Assembly (NCBI GenBank): GCA_938029215.1
Contig: CALHFG010000014.1
Span: 62,001 to 126,000 of the forward strand
Source of the DNA: an uncultured Acidimicrobiales bacterium
GTDB taxonomy: Bacteria > Actinomycetota > Acidimicrobiia > Acidimicrobiales > SZUA-35
Direction of reading: 5' to 3'
DNA length: 64,000 nucleotides
Positions within the stretch are counted from its first letter, which is position 1, and the number at the start of each line of letters is the position of its first letter. Below the pieces are notes generated by a model. That model searched no databases and was not told where the DNA came from. It saw only the letters and a program-made list of their open reading frames with translations. The translations under genes and the position numbers were made by a program. Positions 8,183 to 19,080 of the stretch are shown here, in pieces.

Positions 8183-9145
8183 TCAGCCGATGGTGATCCC
8201 TCGGACCCTCGCCTCTCGCAGCAGTTGGCCTGGCAGCGTCGGGGAGAAGATAAGCCGCACACTGTCGACGGCCCCGGCTGAGCGGCCATCACGCACGACG
8301 ACGCTCAGCGGCTCCTTGGCTTCGATCTGTAGTGCGAGTCCCGGGGACCCGCCGGAGATGTCCAAACTGCCCCGAGGCTCGGCTGGTGCGGGGCCGAGCT
8401 CGGCGATGTCTTGACGACGAAGCAGAATGCTCTCGGCAAGAACGAAGTAGTCGTGGATCACAAAACCGGCGGGCGTGAACACGATCCAGCGGCGAGAGAG
8501 CTGATGAAGGGATCGACCAACGAAGTAGCTCAAGGCGCCCGCCAGGGCGGTCACGACGATCCCGAGCACCCAGTTCTTGGCGGCAAGTAGTAACGGACCG
8601 GCGATTGCGGAGAAGGCGAGCAGCCCCCAAGAAAAGACGATTGGCCCCAGCAGGAGCGAAGCAGGCGGTCGGAGGGCGAGCCGTCGTTCGGGTCCGTAGG
8701 CAGATCCGTTGACCATGGCGTCACCGGTGATGGAAAGAAAGGCCGCCCCGGTCGCCAGCGCGCACCAGACGAGGGCCAGCAATCCGAGGCCGGTGTCTAC
8801 TTTGCCATCCCGAAGAACGAGCACCGCCGCCACGATTGAACCGGGAGCGACGATGCGAAGCACGGTCAGACTGACGGTGCTCGGCGCCAACAGACACACC
8901 AGACCGGCGAACCAGGCTCCCCACATCATGATCTCGGCGACGGCCTGCACCGGTCCGCTTCGTCCGTCGAGCCCCGAGGTTAGGCCTGGCCCGGCAACGA
9001 ATGGCAGAAGAAACCAGGTGATCCGGGCGGGCCAAAGTCCGAGCTTTTCTAACGACATCGGTCCGGTCACAATCAAAGTGTGCCAGCCCAATCGCCACAT
9101 GCGAGGATCCGAGGTATTCGAGCGTGTTGCCCCAGAGGTACTCAC
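8183..9145 (-). CDS. Conserved multi-pass membrane protein, unknown function
   Basis: A 320-residue protein with about six to eight hydrophobic segments in the first 210 residues (for example ITWFLLPFVAGPG, MMWGAWFAGLVCLLAP and LLLGPIVFSWGLLAFSA), followed by a soluble C-terminal domain of about 100 residues starting near RRWIVFTPAGFVIHDYFVL, which resembles a PH-like beta-rich cytosolic tail. I do not recognise a named family. The GTG start at 9145 is divergent from the small membrane protein at 9198, with 52 bp between. The product is an integral membrane protein; the C-terminal fold is inference. Confidence 0.7.
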   Translation of the reverse strand: MSTSGATRSNTSDPRMWRLGWHTLIVTGPMSLEKLGLWPARITWFLLPFVAGPGLTSGLDGRSGPVQAVAEIMMWGAWFAGLVCLLAPSTVSLTVLRIVAPGSIVAAVLVLRDGKVDTGLGLLALVWCALATGAAFLSITGDAMVNGSAYGPERRLALRPPASLLLGPIVFSWGLLAFSAIAGPLLLAAKNWVLGIVVTALAGALSYFVGRSLHQLSRRWIVFTPAGFVIHDYFVLAESILLRRQDIAELGPAPAEPRGSLDISGGSPGLALQIEAKEPLSVVVRDGRSAGAVDSVRLIFSPTLPGQLLREARVRGITIG

Positions 9146-9185
9146 GCTAGGAACAAATAGCTGGCTCGGTAACGGGGCGGAAAGC

Positions 9186-9191
9186 TAGCGT
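9186..9191 (+). promoter_or_regulatory. -10 box TAGCGT, leaderless type
   Basis: TAGCGT ends 6 nt before the ATG at 9198 with no ribosome binding site between. Confidence 0.5.
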
Positions 9192-9197
9192 TGCCTC

Positions 9198-11569
<2,372 letters not shown>

Positions 11570-11637
11570 CCCACCACGGTCGCACGTCACTCGGGCTCCG
11601 TCACCCATGGGCTCGCTGGATCCGGCACAATAGTCAC

Positions 11638-12183
11638 GTGGCTACCAGCGACAACAATCCAGCCCTCGACGACCTCCCCAAGGTCGGGCCGGTCCAAATT
11701 GGCCTGATCGTTGCCGGTCTCGCAATCGCTTTGCTTATGATCGTCCTCGCCACCGTGTACAGCGGGAGCGACAGCGCCAATCTCGAGGCGCCCATAAGCG
11801 GCGGCCCGGTGGACGGAGGCGGCGACCGAGACGACGAAGACACCGGCGTTGTCGCGCTCGATGTCAACCCCATCGAGGCCTTTCTGCCGAGAACCGGCGA
11901 AGGTTCCACCTGCACCGAGGCCGTCGGCGTAGATCTCATTCCTGGGTTCTCTGCGATCCTCACCATCAACGGTGTGCGAATTCCCGACGAGGAGATCAAC
12001 GGTGCCAATGGCACCGCTACCGCCGGCAGTTCCCTCGGTGAAGTCAGTTGGGGTCCAGAAGAGGGATGTCCTCGAGGGACGATCCTTCGCCCGCAAGGCA
12101 ATCGACTGGAGGCCTGCGTCTATCGCAACACCGACGGTCCCGAATCCTGCCGCAACTGGGTCCACACCTTCGACGCCCTGTAG
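11638..12183 (+). CDS. Hypothetical anchored extracytoplasmic protein
   Basis: This 181-residue protein has a short cytoplasmic N-terminus, one membrane helix (VGPVQIGLIVAGLAIALLMI), an acidic Gly/Asp linker (GGDRDDEDTG) and a C-terminal extracytoplasmic domain with four Cys (CTEAVGVD, GCPRGTIL, EACVY, SCRNW) likely paired as two disulfides. No family is recognised. GTG at 11638 has CACAAT 6 nt upstream. It stands between ligA and polX on the same strand but probably has its own promoter. Confidence 0.6.
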   Translation: MATSDNNPALDDLPKVGPVQIGLIVAGLAIALLMIVLATVYSGSDSANLEAPISGGPVDGGGDRDDEDTGVVALDVNPIEAFLPRTGEGSTCTEAVGVDLIPGFSAILTINGVRIPDEEINGANGTATAGSSLGEVSWGPEEGCPRGTILRPQGNRLEACVYRNTDGPESCRNWVHTFDAL

Positions 12184-12255
12184 ATCTTCAGAGACCATCA
12201 ACGGCTTCTCGATCCGCCGGTAGCGAACCGGGCGGTGGTGGCGTTAGAACGAACT

Positions 12256-14007
12256 ATGGCCTCGACGCGTGACGTGCTGGATCTGCTGGACGAACTAGCT
12301 CAGCTAACCGTTTTGAAAGAGCAGAGCCCTCAGAGTTTCAAGGTACGAGCGTACGAGAACGCGAAACAGGGCATCCAAGCCGACGGTCGGGATATCACCC
12401 AGCTCAGCGCCACCGAACTCACCAAAATCAAGGGCATTGGTAAATCGACCGCCGCCAAGATCCGAGAATTCATGGACACCGGTCAGGTTGAGAAGCTCGA
12501 GCAGCTGCGGGAAGAGTTTCCTCCACCGGTTGTCGAGATGAGCCGAATCCCCGGTATGGGGCCCAAGACGTTGGCCCTGATCCGCGCCGAGCTCGACATT
12601 CAGGACCTCGATGGCCTCAAAGAGGCTTTGGCATCCAAGAAACTACGAGACCTCAAGGGGCTGGGTGCCAAAGCGGAAGAGAAGATGACCAAGGCCATCG
12701 AACGTCTCGGGCTCAGCGGCAAAGATCGTCGTCGGCCTATCGGGGATGCGATGCCGTTGGCCGAGAAACTGGTAGCCGAGCTGAAATCACAAGACATCGT
12801 GGTTGACGCTCAATACTGCGGATCCCTACGGCGCATGCGGGAGACCATTGGAGACGTCGACATTACCGTGGCCAGTTTGGATGGCCCCGCGGTCATGGCG
12901 CTGGTTCGAGATCAGAGTGCGGTCCACGAGGTGATTCTGAGCGGTGATACGAAGACGTCGTTCCTCACCCGCGACGGGATGCAGGTTGATGTGCGGGTGG
13001 TGGAGCCCAGCCAGTTCGGCGCGGCGGTCCTGTATTTCACCGGGTCGAAGGCTCACAACATTGCAATGCGGCAGCGAGCCTTGGACCGGGGGCTTTTGTT
13101 GAACGAGTACGGCCTGCTGCGTAAGCCTGATGAAGATGCCGAGGACCAAACGCCATCCGAGGTGGTGGCTGCCGAAACAGAAGCGTCGATCTATGCGGCG
13201 CTCGAGATGGCTTATGTGAACCCGGTGATGCGCGAAAACACCGGTGAGGTCGAAGCTTCGATCGCTGACGAACTGCCCGAGCTCGTGGAGGTAGCGCACA
13301 TTCGTGGCGACCTTCACTACCACACCGATCGGTCGGGCGATGGTCGGTCGACGGTTGAAGAAATGATCGCGGAAGCGGCCGGCCGGGGTTATGAGTATCT
13401 CGCGATCACCGATCACGGCGAAGATCTAGCGATTAACGGGTCGTCGGCGGAAGAGATGTTGGAGCACCGCGAACACATCACCGAAGCGGCGAAGGCTCAC
13501 CCGCAGATGACAGTTCTGTGGGGATGTGAACTGAATATCGGTGCGGGTGGGGGATTGGACTACGAGGACGAATTCCGGGCGCTTTTCGACTACACGGTGG
13601 CGTCGGTTCACAGTCATTACGACCAGAGCGTGAAGGAGCAGACTGCACGACTGGTTGCTGCGATCGCGGATCCAACCGTGAACTCGATCGGCCATCTGAC
13701 CGGCCGCTACATCGGTCGTCGGCCCGGGATTGAAATCGATGTGGACGTGGTGCTAGAGGCGCTCTTTCAGTTCGACAAAGCACTTGAGGTCAACGGAGCG
13801 TTGCAGCGTCTCGACGCGGCGAGCGACGTGGTTCGCAAGGCCGTAGATCGTGGCGTCAAGCTGGTCATCAATACCGACAGTCATCACGTCAGCGAACTGG
13901 GCCGAATCGAATACGGGGTCAAGACAGCGCAGCGAGGCTGGGCGCCCAGAGATCTCGTGGTCAACACCTGGCCCAAGAAGAAATTCCTCGACTGGATCGG
14001 CCACTAG
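12256..14007 (+). CDS. polX: Bacterial family X DNA polymerase/3'-5' exonuclease
   Basis: The 583-residue PolX carries a helix-hairpin-helix 8 kDa domain (KIKGIGKSTAAKI, IPGMGPKTLALI), a Pol-beta nucleotidyltransferase with GSLRRMRETIGDVDITV near residues 189-205 and a third acidic residue in MQVDVRVV, and a C-terminal PHP domain from about residue 350 (GDLHYHTD, AITDHGED, WGCELNI, SVHSHYD, NTDSHH). The PHP metal residues look complete, consistent with 3'-5' exonuclease and AP-site processing known for bacterial PolX in base excision repair. Start is ATG 12256; a longer start at 12235 adds seven residues outside the family. Confidence 0.93.
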   Translation: MASTRDVLDLLDELAQLTVLKEQSPQSFKVRAYENAKQGIQADGRDITQLSATELTKIKGIGKSTAAKIREFMDTGQVEKLEQLREEFPPPVVEMSRIPGMGPKTLALIRAELDIQDLDGLKEALASKKLRDLKGLGAKAEEKMTKAIERLGLSGKDRRRPIGDAMPLAEKLVAELKSQDIVVDAQYCGSLRRMRETIGDVDITVASLDGPAVMALVRDQSAVHEVILSGDTKTSFLTRDGMQVDVRVVEPSQFGAAVLYFTGSKAHNIAMRQRALDRGLLLNEYGLLRKPDEDAEDQTPSEVVAAETEASIYAALEMAYVNPVMRENTGEVEASIADELPELVEVAHIRGDLHYHTDRSGDGRSTVEEMIAEAAGRGYEYLAITDHGEDLAINGSSAEEMLEHREHITEAAKAHPQMTVLWGCELNIGAGGGLDYEDEFRALFDYTVASVHSHYDQSVKEQTARLVAAIADPTVNSIGHLTGRYIGRRPGIEIDVDVVLEALFQFDKALEVNGALQRLDAASDVVRKAVDRGVKLVINTDSHHVSELGRIEYGVKTAQRGWAPRDLVVNTWPKKKFLDWIGH

Positions 14008-14086
14008 CCGAAATCGACTCTTGAGACCGAGCTATCTCGCCGAACAACTTGCAGCGCAGGAGGCGCCCAGCGCCGATAAGCGACGG

Positions 14087-15979
14087 CTACCAACCTTTGC
14101 GTTGGTTGGCCATGCTCTTCTCCATGGCGGCCTTGGCGTCGTTCACACCTTGCAGCGCTGATACCTCCGGTACCCCAACCTCCCATGAGCAGCCACCCTC
14201 GGTCCAGGTGTAGGGGTCGACGTCGGTCACGATGACGGTGGTCCGGTCGGCGGTTCGGGCCCGTTCTACCGCTGCTTTCATCTCGTCGATGCTGCTGACG
14301 TTTTCGGCGTAGCAGCCCATCGAGCGGGCGTGGCCTGCGAAATCGACCTTCACCAGATCTTGAGCGGCTGGTCCGCCGCGACGGGTGTCGGAGAGCAGGT
14401 TGTTGAAAGGCTCGCCGCCTTGACCTGTTTGGAGCCGGTTGATGACTGCAAATCCGCCGTTGTCGCAGACGAGGACGATCATCTTGTGGCCGGTGAGAAC
14501 CGAGCTGTAGAGGTCGCTGTTCATCATCAGGTAGCTGCCGTCGCCGACGAACACGAACACATCACCCTCGGACTGTTTGGTTTCAAGCGCCATCGAGGCT
14601 CCCCAACCACCAGCGAGCTCATAGCCCATGCAGCTGTAGCCGTATTCGCAGTCGAAGGTGTGAACCCCCTTTGACCACCAGCCGTTATTCACCTCACCCG
14701 GGAAGCCTCCGGCAGCGGCGAGACAAATGTCGTCTTCGGTCGCCACGTCGTTGATGGCGCGCACGACGGTGCGATATGACAGCGGTTCGCCGTCGGCCGG
14801 GGGAGTGCCAATCGAGTCGAGGTAGGAACGGAAGCCGGCCTTGTTGTGAGCGGCGACCTCTTTCCAGGCGTCGTTGGTCTGATATCCGGATGTGAGGTCA
14901 GCGAGCTCCCGAAGCGTTTCGCGGGCATCGCCAACCACGGGAACCGAACGATGCTTGACCGCGTCGAACCGCGTGGTGTTGATGTTGACAAAGACGGTGT
15001 TGTCGTTGGTGAAGAGCGTCCACGAGCCGGTGGTGAAGTCTTGGAGACGGCAGCCGACGGTAATGATGACGTCGGCTTCGGCGGCCAGGTTGTTGGCAGC
15101 TTCGGATCCGGTCACACCGATCGGCCCGATGTAACTGGGGTCATCTCCGAGCAGTGAACTCTTGCCGGCAACGGTTTCCACGACCGGGATGCCTCGTTCG
15201 GATGCGAACGCCTGGAGTTCTGCTTCCGCTACCGAGTAATGCACACCACCGCCGGCGATGATGAGCGGTGTGTGGGCGTCCTTAATGAGACGTGCAGCCT
15301 CCACAATTTCGCTCACGTCGGGTCGGGGTCGGGGAACTTCGTGAACGACCGGGTCGAAGAAGCGGGTGGGGTAGTCATAGGCCTGGGCCTGGACGTCCTG
15401 GGGCAGTCCGATGAATGCCGGCCCTCGGGTTGCTGGATCCAGCATCTGGGAGGTTGCGGCTGGAAGGGCCGAGAGGATCTGTGCGGGATGAGTGATGCGG
15501 TCCCAGAACACGGTGACGGCTCGGAACGAATCGTTCACGGTGGTGCTTGGTGTGGTGAAGTGTTCGACCTGCTGTAGAACGGGGTCGGGGATGCGGTTGG
15601 TGAAGCTGTCGCCGGAAAACAGGAGAAGTGGCAGTCGGTTTGACATGGCGACGCCGGCTGCAGTGACCATGTTGGTTGCGCCGGGACCTACCGAGCTTGT
15701 TGCCGCCATGATCTGGCGGCCTTTCATGGCCTTGTTGTAGGCAACTGCTGCGAGTGCCATGCCCTGTTCGTTTTGGCCTCGCCATGTGGGCATTGCGTCG
15801 CCGGCTTGCTGTAGCGAGTGCCCGAGACAGGTTACGTTGCCGTGCCCGAAGATGGCGAAGACCCCCGGAAACAGCTGGGCTTCGGTGCCGTCCTCAAGTC
15901 GGGTTCGTTGGGCGATCATCCAACGGACGATGGCTTCTGAGGTGGTGAGACGCACGGTTGATGAGCTGGCAGCTTCCAT
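14087..15979 (-). CDS. iolD: 3D-(3,5/4)-trihydroxycyclohexane-1,2-dione hydrolase (IolD)
   Basis: A 630-residue ThDP-dependent enzyme that opens the ring of the diketo intermediate in myo-inositol catabolism to 5-deoxy-glucuronate. The N-terminal block (GVFAIFGHGNVTCLG) and RGQNEQGM with the cofactor-activating Glu71 match IolD, as do ATSSVGPGATNMVTAA and DPVLQQVEHF. The diphosphate motif is GDGSYLMMNSD followed by DNGGFAV. No other iol gene is in the window, which is unusual for a pathway normally clustered. I chose ATG at 15979 (MEAASSS); the longer frame would invade the divergent Eis-like gene, and TACGCT lies 6 nt upstream. Confidence 0.92.
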   Translation of the reverse strand: MEAASSSTVRLTTSEAIVRWMIAQRTRLEDGTEAQLFPGVFAIFGHGNVTCLGHSLQQAGDAMPTWRGQNEQGMALAAVAYNKAMKGRQIMAATSSVGPGATNMVTAAGVAMSNRLPLLLFSGDSFTNRIPDPVLQQVEHFTTPSTTVNDSFRAVTVFWDRITHPAQILSALPAATSQMLDPATRGPAFIGLPQDVQAQAYDYPTRFFDPVVHEVPRPRPDVSEIVEAARLIKDAHTPLIIAGGGVHYSVAEAELQAFASERGIPVVETVAGKSSLLGDDPSYIGPIGVTGSEAANNLAAEADVIITVGCRLQDFTTGSWTLFTNDNTVFVNINTTRFDAVKHRSVPVVGDARETLRELADLTSGYQTNDAWKEVAAHNKAGFRSYLDSIGTPPADGEPLSYRTVVRAINDVATEDDICLAAAGGFPGEVNNGWWSKGVHTFDCEYGYSCMGYELAGGWGASMALETKQSEGDVFVFVGDGSYLMMNSDLYSSVLTGHKMIVLVCDNGGFAVINRLQTGQGGEPFNNLLSDTRRGGPAAQDLVKVDFAGHARSMGCYAENVSSIDEMKAAVERARTADRTTVIVTDVDPYTWTEGGCSWEVGVPEVSALQGVNDAKAAMEKSMANQRKGW

Positions 15980-15985
15980 CGCAAC

Positions 15986-15991
15986 AGCGTA
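15986..15991 (-). promoter_or_regulatory. -10 box TACGCT, leaderless type, iolD
   Basis: On the minus strand TACGCT ends 6 nt before the iolD ATG; there is no Shine-Dalgarno between. Confidence 0.5.
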
Positions 15992-16135
15992 TGAGCATCG
16001 AGCCCTCCGATTCCAGTGGATCGGGATATTTTCTCCAATGCGTTGACAAAATAACTCGGGAGTATTCGAGCCGGCGTCGTCCATCCGGGGAGAAAAGACA
16101 CGGCGGGAGCGGTGCGGAGCCGCTACACCTAAGGC

Positions 16136-17404
16136 ATGGAAGATGTTGAACTCGTCGAGTTTGAGTACGACCGGGACATGGACGACATCCTTCGGGTCTG
16201 GACCGAGACCGGGTGGTTTGATGGCGAAGACCGACCCGAGCGCTTCATCAAGCAGTTCTTTGAGGCCAACGATGGTCGATCCGTGGTGGCTCGTCTCAAC
16301 GGGCACACCGAGTCGGTGGTTCATCGATCCCTGGGCAGCATGCACTACGACGACACCCAGGTATCGCTCGGTGGAGTCACCGCGGTCACCACAAGCAGGA
16401 TCGCTCGGCGTCTGAGAATGGCGTCACGCCTCACCGCCCGAACGGTGGCCCATCTCGGTGATGAGGGGGTAGCGGTTGCGGCTCTCGGGATGTTCGAACA
16501 AGGTTTCTATGACCGCGTCGGGTTCGCCGCCGGCTCCTATGAGAATCGCGTCCAGGTGTACCCCGGCGATCTCGATATCCCCGTCCCGTACCGAACCCCT
16601 GAACGCTTGGATCTGGACGACGATCTCGAGGAAATTCACGCAGCGATCGTCGACCGAATGCCGTGGCATGGAGGCATCGCAGTCGGCGGTGAGCGCCTGA
16701 GTCAGGCCGGGGCCCAAATCGATGACCAACCCACGCTGTTCGGTTATCGAACCGATGGCACGCTCTCGCACTTCTTGATGCTGGAAATGAAAGGGGAAAA
16801 CGGGCCCGACCGCGTGTTGGGCATGGCCTATCAGACCAAGTATCAGTGTCTTGAACTGCTTCGGCTGATCCAGGAGTGGGGCGACCAAGTGGACAGCATT
16901 CGGTTCGTGGAACCGGTGTGGTTAAAGGCCCAGGAGTTCATGCGCCAGCCCGGCCGGGAATATCGCCGTACCAAGGGAACCGCTCACGAGATGCACATCG
17001 ACGCCGATGCCTGGTGGCAGGCTCGGATCGTGGATCTCGACGCCTGCGTTCGAGCCATGCGACCAGCCGGCCGGGAATTTTCGATCGCAGTGGAGGTTGA
17101 CGACCCGATCCAGGATCATCTAGTTGATAGCGGCTACGCGGGTTCCTGGCAGCCCCTCAGCGGACTCTGGCGCCTCACGTTTGGACCCAACGCCGGTGCT
17201 GAGCGGCTCGCTCCCGATACAGCCAACGACACCCCCGCCGACCTGGTTACCACCGTCAACGCGCTGACTCAGTGGTGGCTGGGCGTCACCTCGGCGGACA
17301 CGTTGGCCGTAGTCGGCGCCTTCGAGGCAAAGCCCGATGTGATCGATCAGCTCGATGACCTCACCGCTCATCTGCCCACGCCTCAACTGGGCTGGGACAT
17401 CTAA
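16136..17404 (+). CDS. Eis-like GNAT N-acetyltransferase
   Basis: The 422-residue protein has the Eis architecture. An N-terminal GNAT domain includes LGGVTAVTTSRIARRLRMASRLT, the acetyl-CoA loop equivalent, and YDRVGFAAGSYENR. A second GNAT-like domain follows, and then a C-terminal SCP2-like region (GREFSIAVEVDDPIQ ... GLWRLTFG ... VTSADTLAVVGA). Eis proteins acetylate amines, including aminoglycosides and protein lysines, as hexamers. The natural substrate here is unknown. Upstream is TACACC (one mismatch to TAnnnT) 6 nt before the ATG. It is divergent from iolD with a 156 bp spacer and followed closely by the 50-residue gene. Confidence 0.85.
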   Translation: MEDVELVEFEYDRDMDDILRVWTETGWFDGEDRPERFIKQFFEANDGRSVVARLNGHTESVVHRSLGSMHYDDTQVSLGGVTAVTTSRIARRLRMASRLTARTVAHLGDEGVAVAALGMFEQGFYDRVGFAAGSYENRVQVYPGDLDIPVPYRTPERLDLDDDLEEIHAAIVDRMPWHGGIAVGGERLSQAGAQIDDQPTLFGYRTDGTLSHFLMLEMKGENGPDRVLGMAYQTKYQCLELLRLIQEWGDQVDSIRFVEPVWLKAQEFMRQPGREYRRTKGTAHEMHIDADAWWQARIVDLDACVRAMRPAGREFSIAVEVDDPIQDHLVDSGYAGSWQPLSGLWRLTFGPNAGAERLAPDTANDTPADLVTTVNALTQWWLGVTSADTLAVVGAFEAKPDVIDQLDDLTAHLPTPQLGWDI

Positions 17405-17421
17405 AGCGGTGCCCAGGCCAG

Positions 17422-17427
17422 TAGCCT
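17422..17427 (+). promoter_or_regulatory. -10 box TAGCCT, leaderless type
   Basis: TAGCCT ends 7 nt before the ATG of the 50-residue gene at 17435, arguing for a separate short transcript start after the Eis-like gene. Confidence 0.45.
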
Positions 17428-17434
17428 TTTCCCA

Positions 17435-17587
17435 ATGGACAAGCCCGCCCCCGACGCCAACAAACTGCTCGACTTCTGGATGGAGTGGGAAAAGGGAGAC
17501 ACCACCCCAGGGACGGTGCTCAAGAACCTCAAGAACGGCGGCATGAAGGAGTTCCTTCACGAGCTGGCCGGCCGGGAGATCTCCTGA
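17435..17587 (+). CDS. Conserved-looking 50-residue protein
   Basis: A short frame (MDKPAPDANKLLDFWMEWEK at the start, GGMKEFLHELAGREIS at the end) encodes a compact, charged, amphipathic-helix-rich peptide. Composition looks coding, with GC-rich third positions, and the ATG has TAGCCT 7 nt upstream. Its stop overlaps the next frame at CTGA, and a GGGAG inside its 3' end could serve the NUDIX gene. From memory, actinobacteria carry similar small proteins with an ANKLL-x-x-W-x-EWE pattern, but I cannot verify this. No function is known to me. Confidence 0.65.
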   Translation: MDKPAPDANKLLDFWMEWEKGDTTPGTVLKNLKNGGMKEFLHELAGREIS

Positions 17588-18285
17588 GCTTCGCCCCACC
17601 AGCCGGTCGAGGCGGTCCGCAGGTTATACCGCGCCCTCCCGACGCTCGGCTTGGGTCTCCGCCGGCATGGTCGGCCTTGACCGACTCGGTGGGGCTGCAT
17701 GAGCTGAGCGCCATCGCCGATCCGGAGGCTCCGGGGCAACCGTTGCCGCCGGTAGTGGATGGGAAGGCGCCATCTGCGGTACTGGTTCCCGTGTATGACA
17801 CACCGGATGGTCCGGAGATGATCTTCACTCGGCGGGCCTGGCATCTTCGATCCCACGCTGGCCAGATTTCGTTTCCTGGAGGTCGGGCCGAAGATGGAGA
17901 TCGAGATCTGGTTCACACTGCGCTTCGAGAGTCGGAGGAAGAAATCGGCCTCTCGCCCGATTCGGTAACCGTGCTCGGAGAGCTCGAACGACTCACGACG
18001 GTGGCGAGCCCGGCAAACATCGTTCCGATCCTCGGAGTGCTCCCGGAGCGCCCGAGCCAACTGGTGGCCTCGGCCGATGAGGTAGACGACATTCTGCATG
18101 TTTCTATCGCCGAACTGCTTCGTCCCGAGATCTACCGCGAGGAGATCTGGTTTCGCAATATGGACCCGGCGTGGCCCGACGGCATTCCCATCACGTTCTT
18201 TGAACTGGAAGGTGACACCCTGTGGGGTGCCACCGCCCGGATCGTTCGAACACTGTTGGAACAGGTCACGATCGCCCGGTCCTAG
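17584..18285 (+). CDS. NUDIX hydrolase, CoA pyrophosphatase-like
   Basis: The Nudix box GGRAEDGDRDLVHTALRESE continuing EEIGL (about residues 98-122) is preceded by TRRAWHLRSHAGQISFPGG, the LRSHxGQxxFPGG pattern of the NudL/CoA-pyrophosphatase group, which splits CoA or its thioesters into 3',5'-ADP and phosphopantetheine. The start is unusual. An RGGPQVIPRPP block that I take as part of the protein leaves no good ATG/GTG upstream. A CTG at 17584 overlaps the preceding stop as CTGA and has GGGAG five bases before it. Alternatives are TTG 17677 and GTG 17689, which would lose that block. The gene ends 23 bp from the convergent DM13 gene. Confidence 0.85.
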   Translation: MSFAPPAGRGGPQVIPRPPDARLGSPPAWSALTDSVGLHELSAIADPEAPGQPLPPVVDGKAPSAVLVPVYDTPDGPEMIFTRRAWHLRSHAGQISFPGGRAEDGDRDLVHTALRESEEEIGLSPDSVTVLGELERLTTVASPANIVPILGVLPERPSQLVASADEVDDILHVSIAELLRPEIYREEIWFRNMDPAWPDGIPITFFELEGDTLWGATARIVRTLLEQVTIARS

Positions 18286-18308
18286 GCGGTCGTGCTGCTC
18301 GCTCGACG

Positions 18309-18917
18309 CTAGGTCGACATGAGGTCGGCGGTGATGAAGCCGACACCGAAGCGGACACACCAGATCTCCACCTCGCTGAAGCGACTCAGGTCCACATCGG
18401 CGGGAATTTCGTAGTTCTGGCTTCCGATGTTGCCCTTGAGGTCGCCCAGGTCGATGAACTCGCCCGAACCGTCGTTGGCTCGCAGGTACACGTTGAGGTC
18501 GGGGCCATTGTCGCTGGAAAAGTTCTCCTCAAAGCGAAGGAAGGTCTGGTTGCCGTCGGTGAGCACGTTGATGTCGCCGGTGCCGTCGTAGCTCGACGAG
18601 GCGGAGAACGATCCGGAAGCGATGGTTTGAATCTGCGGTGCAGAGCCATCATCGGCTGGTTCGGCGCTTTCTTCCTCCATCGCGTCGTCTTCTTCTTCCA
18701 TGGCTTCATCTTCAGAGGTCACGGTGGTAACCGGCTGATCGGCGTCTTGCTCGACGCTGGCGCCGCTGGCAAACACGGGGCCCGCCTCGCTCACCTCGTT
18801 GTCGATGAACGCGGTGTGGATTCCAAACACACCAAATGCGAGGAAGCCAATGACCAGGACGCCGATAGCGCTTCCAGCACCGACGAGTTTCCTGTTTCTT
18901 TGGATGAAGTCTTTCAT
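18309..18917 (-). CDS. Membrane-anchored DM13-domain protein
   Basis: The 202-residue protein has a basic N-terminus, one transmembrane helix (about residues 12-33), an acidic Glu/Asp-rich spacer (EDEAMEEEDDAMEEESAE) and a C-terminal DM13 domain: SGSFSASSSYDGTGD, GPDLNVYLRAND, IDLGDLKGNIGSQNYEIP and VEIWCVRFGVGFITADL. DM13 domains have been proposed to take part in extracytoplasmic redox or electron transfer, with the single conserved Cys (in IWC) as key residue. AAAGGA lies 7 nt before the ATG, so this gene has a normal ribosome binding site. It is convergent with the NUDIX gene. Confidence 0.85.
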   Translation of the reverse strand: MKDFIQRNRKLVGAGSAIGVLVIGFLAFGVFGIHTAFIDNEVSEAGPVFASGASVEQDADQPVTTVTSEDEAMEEEDDAMEEESAEPADDGSAPQIQTIASGSFSASSSYDGTGDINVLTDGNQTFLRFEENFSSDNGPDLNVYLRANDGSGEFIDLGDLKGNIGSQNYEIPADVDLSRFSEVEIWCVRFGVGFITADLMST

Positions 18918-19026
18918 GCGATGATCCTTTACTTTCCACGCCCAGTCGGACGCTGCGAACTAGCAACACCCTGACGGACTAAGGATAAAGACCGCGTACA
19001 TAAAGCTCAGTTATGGGGCACACTTC

Positions 19027-19080
19027 TTTCTCAATGGACCCTGCTTTCTCAATGGACCCTGCTTTCTAAATGGACATTGC
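19027..19080 (+). repeat. Triple 18-bp tandem repeat spanning a start codon
   Basis: Three adjacent 18-nt units lie at 19027-19044, 19045-19062 and 19063-19080. The first two are identical (tttctcaatggaccctgc). The third differs at three positions and contains the start codon of the YcaQ-like gene. Because 18 is a multiple of 3, the three ATGs (19034, 19052, 19070) share one frame. Confidence 0.95.
19034..19069 (+). other. Possible 11-codon leader peptide
   Basis: The first repeat ATG opens MDPAFSMDPAF and stops at TAA (19067-19069), directly abutting the ATG at 19070. The stop arises from one C-to-A change in the third repeat unit (TCA to TAA). If translated, termination next to the start would couple the leader to the downstream gene. 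There is no strong Shine-Dalgarno before 19034, so translation is unproven. Confidence 0.4.

Noticed and set aside
14008-14086. Possible terminator between polX and iolD
   Set aside because: Only short GC-rich self-complementarity around ggcgcc; no clear stem.
17485-17583. Upstream extension of the NUDIX frame
   Set aside because: It runs out of frame across the well-supported 50-residue gene, and its translation (Arg/Glu/Gly-rich) has no family character.
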